The translations under genes and the position numbers were made by a program. Under the pieces are notes generated by a model that saw only the letters and a list, made by a program, of their open reading frames with translations, made no database searches and was not told where the DNA came from. Positions 25,162-32,252 of a stretch of 54,242 bases of DNA are shown piece after piece. Source of the stretch: Arthrobacter sp. AFG7.2 (GTDB lineage: Bacteria > Actinomycetota > Actinomycetes > Actinomycetales > Micrococcaceae); assembly GCF_002892835.1 (NCBI RefSeq), contig NZ_PJMB01000015.1, forward strand, positions 1 through 54,242, given 5' to 3'. Within the stretch, counting starts at the first letter, position 1, and each line of letters opens with the position of its first letter.

Positions 25162-25485
25162 TCAGGCTATGCTTTCCAGCGACAGTTCCTCAACAGCCAC
25201 GGCCAACGCGTCCATGTCAAACCAGGCAAGGGGTAAAACGTCGTGGACAAAGGCATCAAATTCGAAGGGGTGGCAGCGCCCGCCATGGTTCCAGTAGAGG
25301 ATCCAGAGATCGATCAGGCCACGGTCTTTCCGCTGCAGCAGGTCTCTGGCTGTGTGCCGCAGGTCATCCATAACCAATCCTTGCTTCTGCTGCCGGCCCC
25401 CCACAAGAGCAGCAGCCATCTTTGCCGCAATTCTCGCAGCCGTGACCGGATGGGCGTCGAAGTTACGGCAGGATAGGAGAGTCAT
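25162..25485 (-). CDS. Small hypothetical protein
   Basis: A 107-residue acidic protein that I do not recognise. It contains two aromatic-rich stretches (LIDLWILYWNHGGRCHPFEFDAFVHDVLPLAWFD) and a C-terminal acidic helix. Synteny with the kinase gene immediately downstream (3-base gap) and normal codon use support it as real. The start is uncertain: no ribosome site precedes the ATG at 25485, and the divergent gene at 25516 leaves only 30 bases for two promoters. A later in-frame ATG exists at the MAAALVGG segment. Confidence 0.5.
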   Translation of the reverse strand: MTLLSCRNFDAHPVTAARIAAKMAAALVGGRQQKQGLVMDDLRHTARDLLQRKDRGLIDLWILYWNHGGRCHPFEFDAFVHDVLPLAWFDMDALAVAVEELSLESIA

Positions 25486-25515
25486 GCGGGTCTGGTTGAG
25501 GGAGGGACGCTGGGT

Positions 25516-25890
25516 TTGGAGCCTTTAATTGTCGACGGCGGCAAGGGGTCCGTGGACCTGCGTCCGGACGGCGTCATCCACCTGATCTGGGAACCAAAGG
25601 TCCGGATAGAACTCCAGGACGCGGAAGCGGCGATGGCAGCGGTTAACCGGATCGCGGGGGGAGCCAGCTACCCGATGCTCGTGGATATGGCGACCACCGA
25701 GGACGTCACCAGGGCTGCCCGCTCCGTGTTCTCCATTCCGTGCGCGGCCAACCGCATCGCGCTGCTGGGAGCCAGCCCCGTGGACCGGATCATTGCCAAC
25801 TTCTTCCTGGGCGTCCACATCCCGCCATGCCCTACCCGCTTCTTCACCTCCCGGACGGAGTCCATGAAGTGGCTGCAGTCGGGTAATTGA
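25516..25890 (+). CDS. STAS/SpoIIAA-like small protein
   Basis: A 124-residue protein starting at TTG, with GGAGGG 9 bases upstream. The pattern (DLRPDGVIHLIWEPKVRIELQDAEAAMAAVNRIAG, then YPMLVDMATTEDVTRAAR) fits the alternating alpha/beta SpoIIAA/STAS-like proteins of Arthrobacter and relatives. These are often annotated only as domains of unknown function. The C-terminal 'FFTSRTESMKWL' is the usual end of such proteins. Function is unknown; a role in stress signalling is speculation. It converges on the LacI-type regulator gene with a 14-base gap. Confidence 0.65.
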   Translation: MEPLIVDGGKGSVDLRPDGVIHLIWEPKVRIELQDAEAAMAAVNRIAGGASYPMLVDMATTEDVTRAARSVFSIPCAANRIALLGASPVDRIIANFFLGVHIPPCPTRFFTSRTESMKWLQSGN

Positions 25891-25904
25891 CGAGCGTTGG
25901 CTGC

Positions 25905-26927
25905 TTAGCCGGCGGAAGACGTCCCTGTGCTCTGCCGGACCACGAGTTCCGGGGTGAACACCACCGAGCGGTGCGTGGGACTCTGGGATTCCACCTCTTC
26001 GGAGAGAAGGTCGATGGCGGTACGTCCCAGCGCTTCAGTGGGCTGCCGGATGGAGGACAGCGGAACCACGGCAGACACGGCGAAATCGATGTCGTCATAG
26101 CCGATCAGCGCGACATCCTCGGGGATGCGCACCGTGTGGGTCATGGTCAGGGATTGCATGACGCCCAGGGCCAGGAGGTCGTTGGCACAGAAGATGCCGT
26201 CCGGCAGCCCGCCACCGCCCCGCTCCACCAGCGAATCCCCCACGCTGCGCCCCGCCAGGACGGTTTGCCCTTGGGATTCGAGCACCTCAAGTGTCGCGTC
26301 CGGCTCTTCCTTCACGGCACGCTGCGCGCCCTGGAGACGGTCCGCCACCTGCCGGATGGACGTGGGACCGCCCACAAAGGCCAGCCGACGGCGCCCGGTG
26401 TCCAGCAGGTGCCGCGCTGCGAGGTACCCGCCGGCGTCGTCATCCACTGCCACCGAGCTGAACTTCGCTTCGTCCGCCAGCCGATCCACCAGCACGGTGG
26501 GCACCCCGCGCTCGCGGAGGAGGTCCAGCCGTTCCGTCACGTCGCCCACGGGTGAAATGAGCAGTCCCTGGACGCGCTGTTCCTGGAAAAGGTCGATGTA
26601 GTTGGCTTCCCGGGCGGCGTCGTGACCGCTGTCGCCAAGCAGTACCGCGCTGCCGTTGAGCGCCGCTGCATCCTCGGCCGCGCGTACCACTGAGGTGAAG
26701 AACGGGTTTCCCACGTCCAGGACGATCAGGCCGATGGTGCGGCTGTGGCCGGCCCGCAGCTGGCGGGCGGCGTCATTGCGGACGAAGCCGAGCTCGTCGA
26801 TGGCTTTGAGTACCCGATCCTTGGTCCGCTGGGAAACCCTGTCCGGGTAATTCAGCACGTTGGACACCGTGCCGACCGCGACGCTGGCGTGGTTGGCGAC
26901 GTCCTTGATACTGGCTGAGCGATTCAT
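25905..26927 (-). CDS. rhaR: LacI-family transcriptional regulator (RhaR-like)
   Basis: A 340-residue repressor. The N-terminal helix-turn-helix and hinge are clear (SIKDVANHASVAVGTVSNVLNYPDRVSQRTKDRVLKAIDELGFVRNDAARQLR). The periplasmic-binding-like effector domain follows (TIGLIVLDVGNPFFTSVVRAAEDAA). It is transcribed divergently from rhaM, and the intergenic region holds two tandem LacI boxes at 27023-27049, so it is very likely the rhamnose repressor. Similar boxes at 3039, 14428 and 15290 suggest a wider regulon covering the pectin cluster. The name is by analogy; the effector could be rhamnose or rhamnulose-1-phosphate. Confidence 0.88.
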   Translation of the reverse strand: MNRSASIKDVANHASVAVGTVSNVLNYPDRVSQRTKDRVLKAIDELGFVRNDAARQLRAGHSRTIGLIVLDVGNPFFTSVVRAAEDAAALNGSAVLLGDSGHDAAREANYIDLFQEQRVQGLLISPVGDVTERLDLLRERGVPTVLVDRLADEAKFSSVAVDDDAGGYLAARHLLDTGRRRLAFVGGPTSIRQVADRLQGAQRAVKEEPDATLEVLESQGQTVLAGRSVGDSLVERGGGGLPDGIFCANDLLALGVMQSLTMTHTVRIPEDVALIGYDDIDFAVSAVVPLSSIRQPTEALGRTAIDLLSEEVESQSPTHRSVVFTPELVVRQSTGTSSAG

Positions 26928-26994
26928 GATTCTCCGTGCTGCTGCTCCCTGTGCCGCGCGTCCAGCCCGGTTCGTGGACCGCTGGCAGAAATGC

Positions 26995-27024
26995 TTGACA
27001 CCTACTCAAATTCAAGAGTACTTT
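26995..27024 (+). promoter_or_regulatory. Sigma-A-type promoter of the rhamnose operon
   Basis: Consensus TTGACA (26995-27000), an 18-base spacer and TACTTT (27019-27024) lie 52 bases upstream of rhaM. The -10 abuts the tandem RhaR-like boxes, the classical arrangement for repression. Confidence 0.7.
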
Positions 27025-27050
27025 GAATCGTAACAATGAAACGATTCAAA
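27022..27050. promoter_or_regulatory. Tandem RhaR-like operator (inverted repeat)
   Basis: TTTGAATCGT (27022-27031) and ACGATTCAAA (27041-27050) form a perfect 10-base inverted repeat with a 9-base spacer. It can also be read as two adjacent LacI boxes centred on CG, TTGAATCGTAACAA and ATGAAACGATTCAA. This is the best candidate for the RhaR site and the reference for the boxes found elsewhere in the window. Confidence 0.75.
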
Positions 27051-27075
27051 GAATTGCTATTTCAGGAGAGTCCAG

Positions 27076-27423
27076 ATGAGGGTGTGCTTCCGTTCCTCGG
27101 TCCAGCCGGCGCTGATCGACGAATACCGCCGGCGGCATGCCGCTGTGTGGCCGGAGATGCTCCGCGCACTCAAGGACGCCGGCTGGAATAACTACTCGCT
27201 TTTCCTCGGCCAGGACGGGCTCCTGATCGGCTACCTGGAGTGCGACGACTTTGACGCAGCCCGGGCACGCATGGCGCTTGCGGACGTTAATGCCCGCTGG
27301 CAGGCAGAAATGGCCACGCTTTTCGAAGACACGGACCAGGCGCCCGACGAGGGGTTCCAGGTCCTTGAGGAAGTCTTCAACCTCGACAGTCAGCTTGCGG
27401 CGGCGGAGTCCTCAGCCAGCTGA
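27076..27423 (+). CDS. rhaM: L-rhamnose mutarotase
   Basis: A 115-residue RhaM-family enzyme that interconverts alpha and beta anomers of L-rhamnose. Characteristic residues are in 'RRRHAAVWPEMLRALKDAGWNNYSLFLGQDGLLIGYLECDD', with the conserved His and the YSLF segment. It is slightly longer than the usual 104 residues because of a C-terminal tail. AGGAGAG lies 5 bases before the ATG. It is the first gene of the rhamnose operon, 52 bases downstream of the promoter, and is followed by rhaI after 68 bases. Confidence 0.92.
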   Translation: MRVCFRSSVQPALIDEYRRRHAAVWPEMLRALKDAGWNNYSLFLGQDGLLIGYLECDDFDAARARMALADVNARWQAEMATLFEDTDQAPDEGFQVLEEVFNLDSQLAAAESSAS

Positions 27424-27491
27424 CGAACACGGGCTCCAGCAGTGGGGCGGAACACCAGACCCAGCATTACAAGACACCGGAAAGAACCATC

Positions 27492-28658
27492 ATGAATGAC
27501 GTAGCAACGGCGCTGGGCAGGCTCGAGGAGCTTGCCATCGAGGTCCCTTCGTGGGCTTATGGAAATTCAGGGACGCGGTTCAAGGTGTTCGGCACGCCCG
27601 GCACCCCGCGTACCGTTCAGGAGAAGCTTGCGGACGCGGCGAAGGTCCATGAGCTGACCGGCCTGGCCCCCACCGTTGCGCTGCACATCCCGTGGGACAA
27701 GGTGGATGACTACGCCGCCCTTAAGGACTACGCGGCCGGGCTGGGCGTTGGCCTGGGAACCATCAACTCCAACACCTTCCAGGACGACGAGTACAAGTTC
27801 GGTTCGCTGACGTCCTCCAACGGGACGGTCCGCCGCCGGGCCATCGACCACCACCTGGACTGCATCGACATCATGCACGCCACGGGTTCCAAGGACCTAA
27901 AGATCTGGCTGGCTGACGGCACCAACTACCCGGGCCAGGACGACATCCGAGGCCGCCAGGACCGACTTGCCGAGTCCTTGCAGGAAATCTACTCCGCCCT
28001 GGGTGACGAGCAGCGCCTGGTGCTCGAGTACAAGTTCTTCGAGCCCGCTTTCTACCACACCGACGTTCCGGACTGGGGCACCTCCTACGCCCAGACCCTG
28101 GCGCTGGGCGAGAAGGCCTTCGTCTGCCTGGACACCGGCCACCACGCCCCGGGCACCAACATCGAGTTCATCGTCATGCAGCTCCTGCGCCTGGGCAAGC
28201 TTGGCTCGTTTGACTTCAACTCGCGCTTCTACGCCGACGACGACCTGATTGTGGGTGCCGCGGATCCGTTCCAGCTCTTCCGCATCATGCACGAGGTCAT
28301 CCGCGGCGGCGGTTTCGGCAAAGACTCCGGCGTTGCCCTGATGCTGGACCAGTGCCACAACCTGGAAGAAAAGATCCCGGGCCAGATCCGCTCGGTCCTG
28401 AACGTCCAGGAAATGACCGCCCGCGCCCTGCTGATCGACACCGCCGCCCTGGCCGAAGCCCAGCGCGCCGGCGACGTCCTTGCAGCGAACGGCATCTTCA
28501 ACGATGCGTTCTACACCGACGTCCGGCCGGTCCTGGCCGAGTGGCGTGAGTCCCGCGGCCTGCCCGCAGACCCGCTGGCCGCGTTCAAGGCCAGCGGTTA
28601 CCAGAAGAAGATCAACGAGGACCGCGTGGGCGGCCAGCAAGCCGGATGGGGCGCCTAA
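27492..28658 (+). CDS. rhaI: L-rhamnose isomerase
   Basis: A 388-residue TIM-barrel isomerase converting L-rhamnose to L-rhamnulose, of the RhaI type known from Pseudomonas stutzeri and actinobacteria rather than the enteric RhaA. Metal-binding and catalytic regions are visible: 'LEYKFFEPAFYHTDVPDWGTS', 'CLDTGHHAPGTNIEFIVMQL' and 'LGSFDFNSRFYADDDLIVGAADPF'. Its position between rhaM and the aldolase/dehydrogenase gene is the standard actinobacterial order. The rhaEW start lies 5 bases after its stop. Confidence 0.93.
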   Translation: MNDVATALGRLEELAIEVPSWAYGNSGTRFKVFGTPGTPRTVQEKLADAAKVHELTGLAPTVALHIPWDKVDDYAALKDYAAGLGVGLGTINSNTFQDDEYKFGSLTSSNGTVRRRAIDHHLDCIDIMHATGSKDLKIWLADGTNYPGQDDIRGRQDRLAESLQEIYSALGDEQRLVLEYKFFEPAFYHTDVPDWGTSYAQTLALGEKAFVCLDTGHHAPGTNIEFIVMQLLRLGKLGSFDFNSRFYADDDLIVGAADPFQLFRIMHEVIRGGGFGKDSGVALMLDQCHNLEEKIPGQIRSVLNVQEMTARALLIDTAALAEAQRAGDVLAANGIFNDAFYTDVRPVLAEWRESRGLPADPLAAFKASGYQKKINEDRVGGQQAGWGA

Positions 28659-28663
28659 TAGCC

Positions 28664-30703
28664 ATGAGCACCAATAAGACTGTTGAAGACCTGATTTCCC
28701 GTTCCAACCGCCTGGGTGCGGACAAACGGAACACGAACTTTGCCGGCGGCAACACGTCTGCCAAGGGCACTGAGAAGGACCCGGTCACCGGCGAGGACGT
28801 CCAGCTGCTCTGGGTCAAAGGCTCCGGCGGAGACCTGGGCACCCTGAAGGCGGAAAACCTCGCAGTGCTGCGCCTGGACCGCCTGAACGCGCTGAAGAAC
28901 GTATACCCCGGCGTCGAGCGTGAAGACGAGATGGTGGCCGCCTTCGATTACTGCCTGCACGGCAAGGGCGGCGCAGCACCGTCGATCGATACCGCCATGC
29001 ACGGCCTGGTGGACGCCGCGCACGTGGACCACCTGCACCCGGATTCGGGCATCGCCATTGCGACGGCGGTGGACGGCGAAGCGCTGACCACCAAGATCTT
29101 CGGCAGTAAAGTCGTGTGGGTGCCCTGGCGCCGCCCCGGGTTCCAGCTGGGCCTGGACATTGCCGCGATCAAGGAAGCCAACCCGCAGGCCATCGGCACC
29201 ATCCTGGGCGGGCACGGCATCACCGCCTGGGGCGCCACCAGCGGAGAAGCAGAGCAGAACTCGCTGTGGATCATTGAACAGGCCGAGAAGTACATCAAGG
29301 ACAACGGCAAGGCCGAGCCCTTCGGACCCAAGCTCCCGGGCTACGCAGCCCTGCCCGAGGCTGAGCGCCGCGCCAAAGCCGCAGCGCTGGCACCGGTCAT
29401 CCGCGGCCTGGCCTCCACGGACAAGCCTCAGCTGGGGCACTTCAGCGATGACGCCGTCGTCCTGGACTTCCTCGAAGCCGCCGAACACCCGCGCCTGGGC
29501 GCACTGGGCACCTCCTGCCCCGACCACTTCCTGCGCACCAAGGTCAAGCCGCTGATCCTGGACCTCCCCGCCGACGCGTCCATTGAGGACTCGATCGCCC
29601 GGCTGCACGAACTGCACGCGGACTACCGCGAGGACTACCAGGCCTACTACGACCGCCACGCCGACGCCGATTCGCCGGCCCTGCGCGGTGCGGACCCTGC
29701 CATTGTGCTGGTTCCCGGCGTGGGCATGTTCTCCTTCGGCGCCAACAAGCAGACCGCCCGCGTTGCCGGTGAGTTCTACATCAACGCCATCAACGTGATG
29801 CGCGGCGCCGAGGCCATCTCCACCTACGCCCCGATCGAGGAATCAGAGAAGTTCCGGATTGAGTACTGGGCGCTGGAGGAAGCCAAGCTGGCCCGGATGC
29901 CCAAGCCTAAATCCCATGCCACCCGCATTGCGCTGGTCACCGGTGCCGCCTCCGGCATCGGCAAGGCAATCGCCACGCGCCTCGCTGCGGAAGGCGCCTG
30001 CGTGGTGATCGCCGACCTGAACCTGGAGAACGCGGAAAAGGTTGCCGAGGAACTTGGCGGACCGGACGTCGCCATCGGCGTCCAGGCTGACGTGACAGAC
30101 GAGGCCCAGGTCGCAGCCGCGATCGACGCCGCCGTCCTGGCCTTCGGCGGAGTGGACCTGGTGGTCAACAACGCCGGCCTGTCCATCTCCAAGCCGCTGC
30201 TGGAAACCACCGAGAAGGACTGGGACCTGCAGCACAACGTCATGGCCAAGGGCTCCTTCCTCGTGGCCAAGGCTGCCGCGAAGGTCATGATTGCCCAGGG
30301 CCTGGGCGGAGACATCATCTACATCTCCTCCAAGAACTCCGTGTTCGCCGGCCCGAACAACATTGCCTACTCCGCCACCAAGGCAGACCAGGCCCACCAG
30401 GTCCGGCTCCTCGCCGCGGAACTCGGTGAGCACGGCATCCGCGTCAACGGCATCAACCCCGACGGCGTGGTCCGCGGCTCCGGGATCTTCGCCGGCGGCT
30501 GGGGCGCCAAGCGCGCCGCCGTGTACGGCGTGGACGAGGAGAAGCTGGGCGAGTACTACGCCCAGCGCACCCTGCTCAAGCGCGAGGTCCTGCCCGAGCA
30601 CGTGGCCAACGCCGCCGCCGTCCTCACCAGCAACGAACTGTCCCACACCACCGGCCTGCACATCCCCGTGGACGCCGGAGTGGCCGCAGCCTTCCTGCGA
30701 TGA
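28664..30703 (+). CDS. rhaEW: Bifunctional rhamnulose-1-phosphate aldolase / L-lactaldehyde dehydrogenase
   Basis: A 679-residue fusion. The N-terminal part, about residues 1-400, is a class II aldolase (NTNFAGGNTSAKG phosphate-binding region; zinc-ligand region HLHPDSG and GHGI) that splits L-rhamnulose-1-phosphate into dihydroxyacetone phosphate and L-lactaldehyde. The C-terminal part, from about residue 420, is a short-chain dehydrogenase with TGAASGIGKA, NNAGLS and the catalytic Y-x3-K in IAYSATKAD. It should oxidise lactaldehyde to lactate. The ATG at 28664 is chosen as it follows the rhaI stop; a more upstream start would overlap rhaI. It ends in an ATGA overlap with rhaB. Confidence 0.92.
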   Translation: MSTNKTVEDLISRSNRLGADKRNTNFAGGNTSAKGTEKDPVTGEDVQLLWVKGSGGDLGTLKAENLAVLRLDRLNALKNVYPGVEREDEMVAAFDYCLHGKGGAAPSIDTAMHGLVDAAHVDHLHPDSGIAIATAVDGEALTTKIFGSKVVWVPWRRPGFQLGLDIAAIKEANPQAIGTILGGHGITAWGATSGEAEQNSLWIIEQAEKYIKDNGKAEPFGPKLPGYAALPEAERRAKAAALAPVIRGLASTDKPQLGHFSDDAVVLDFLEAAEHPRLGALGTSCPDHFLRTKVKPLILDLPADASIEDSIARLHELHADYREDYQAYYDRHADADSPALRGADPAIVLVPGVGMFSFGANKQTARVAGEFYINAINVMRGAEAISTYAPIEESEKFRIEYWALEEAKLARMPKPKSHATRIALVTGAASGIGKAIATRLAAEGACVVIADLNLENAEKVAEELGGPDVAIGVQADVTDEAQVAAAIDAAVLAFGGVDLVVNNAGLSISKPLLETTEKDWDLQHNVMAKGSFLVAKAAAKVMIAQGLGGDIIYISSKNSVFAGPNNIAYSATKADQAHQVRLLAAELGEHGIRVNGINPDGVVRGSGIFAGGWGAKRAAVYGVDEEKLGEYYAQRTLLKREVLPEHVANAAAVLTSNELSHTTGLHIPVDAGVAAAFLR

Positions 30704-32190
30704 GCACGCACGAACCAACCGCGAACACCGCTCCGGCAGCTGCCGGGGCGGTGTTCGCCGCAGTTGACATCGGCGCCTCCTCCGGCCGGGTCATCCTGGG
30801 CCGCGTCCTCGCCCGGGGAGCCGGCGGTGGGAACAGCGTGCAGCTGGAAGTCGTCCACCGCTTCCCCAACGGCGTGGTGGAGATCGACGGCGGCCTCCGC
30901 TGGGACTTCGACGCGCTCTTCGCCGAGGTGCTCAAGGGGCTTTCCGCGGCCGCGACCGTCGCCGCGGTGCAGGGTGAGCGGGTCGAAAGTATCGGCATCG
31001 ACACGTGGGCTGTGGATTACGGACTGGTGGACGCCACCGGGAAACTGACGGCCCAGCCCTTCAGCTACCGCGATGACCGCAGCCGCGCCTCCGTGGAGCC
31101 AGTGCACCGGAAACTGGACCCCGCGCGACTGTACGGCACCACAGGGCTGCAGTTCCTTCAGTTCAACACCATCTACCAGCTCGCCGCCGAGGAGGACCTG
31201 GCGGGGCTGCAGGCCCTCCTCATCCCCGACCTGATCGCATTCCTCCTGACCGGACAACGCAGGACCGAGGCCACCAACGCCTCCACCACCGGCCTGTTCG
31301 ACGCCGTGGCGGGGGAGTGGGCCACCGAGTTCCTTACTGCCCTGGGGCTGCGGAAGGATCTGTTTCCACCGCTGGTCCAGCCCGGCGAGACAGTCGGCAC
31401 CCTGCTGCCGGGGATCGCCGCCCGGGTGGGACTGCCCCAGGACACCCGCGTGGTGGCCGTCGGCTCCCACGACACTGCCTCCGCCGTCGCGGCAGTCCCT
31501 GCCGAAGAGGAAAACTTCGCGTACATCTCCTCCGGCACCTGGTCCCTGGTGGGGCTTGAGCTGAAGCATCCCGTCCTCACCGAGGCCAGCCGCGAGGCCA
31601 ACTTCACCAATGAGCGCGGCGTTGACGGCACCATCCGCTACCTCCGCAACATGGGCGGCCTGTGGCTCCTCAGCGAATGCCAGCGGACATGGGCGCAGGA
31701 GGGATTCCGGCCGGACATCACGGCCCTGCTCACCGCGGCGGCCGCGTTGCCGCCCGGCGGGCCGCAGATCAACCCCGATGACTCCTGCTTCATTGCCCCG
31801 GACAACATGCCGGACCGCATCCGCTCGGCCGTCCGCCGGACCGGGGAGGTGCTGCCTGACGATCCTGCCGCCATTACCCGCTGCATCATGGACAGCCTCG
31901 CGGCCGGCTACGCCCGCACCATCCGCGACGCCGAACGCCTCGCGGACCGGTCCGTGGAGGTTGTGCACGTGGTGGGTGGAGGTTCACAGAACCGGTTGCT
32001 GTGCCAGCTCACCGCCGATGTGACCGGCCGGAAAGTGGTGGCAGGGCCGGTGGAGGCCACTGCCCTGGGCAACATCCTGGTGCAGGCGCGCGCCGCCGGC
32101 TCAGCCGCCGGGGGGCTGGCCGCACTCCGTGCCCTCGTGGTGCAGAGCCATGACCTGCAGGTGTTCGTGCCGGAACTCTCACGGCTGTAG
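30700..32190 (+). CDS. rhaB: Rhamnulokinase
   Basis: A 496-residue FGGY-family sugar kinase that phosphorylates L-rhamnulose at C1. The N-terminal phosphate-binding motif is AVDIGASSGRVILG. The substrate region 'GIDTWAVDYGLVD' and the C-terminal 'VHVVGGGSQNRLLCQLTADVTGRKVVAGPVEATALGNILVQA' are diagnostic of rhamnulokinases. It is coupled to rhaEW by an ATGA overlap. With rhaM, rhaI and rhaEW it completes the phosphorylative rhamnose pathway. Confidence 0.94.
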   Translation: MSTHEPTANTAPAAAGAVFAAVDIGASSGRVILGRVLARGAGGGNSVQLEVVHRFPNGVVEIDGGLRWDFDALFAEVLKGLSAAATVAAVQGERVESIGIDTWAVDYGLVDATGKLTAQPFSYRDDRSRASVEPVHRKLDPARLYGTTGLQFLQFNTIYQLAAEEDLAGLQALLIPDLIAFLLTGQRRTEATNASTTGLFDAVAGEWATEFLTALGLRKDLFPPLVQPGETVGTLLPGIAARVGLPQDTRVVAVGSHDTASAVAAVPAEEENFAYISSGTWSLVGLELKHPVLTEASREANFTNERGVDGTIRYLRNMGGLWLLSECQRTWAQEGFRPDITALLTAAAALPPGGPQINPDDSCFIAPDNMPDRIRSAVRRTGEVLPDDPAAITRCIMDSLAAGYARTIRDAERLADRSVEVVHVVGGGSQNRLLCQLTADVTGRKVVAGPVEATALGNILVQARAAGSAAGGLAALRALVVQSHDLQVFVPELSRL

Positions 32191-32252
32191 CTGCTGTTCA
32201 GTGGGTGGTTTGATCTTTCCCTGTCCGCCTGCCGGCTCTAGGATCTGAACCC

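Noticed and set aside
30556..31968. A 470-codon frame on the minus strand
   Set aside because: It is antisense to rhaEW and rhaB; no motif is recognised and codon third-position GC pattern favours the plus strand.
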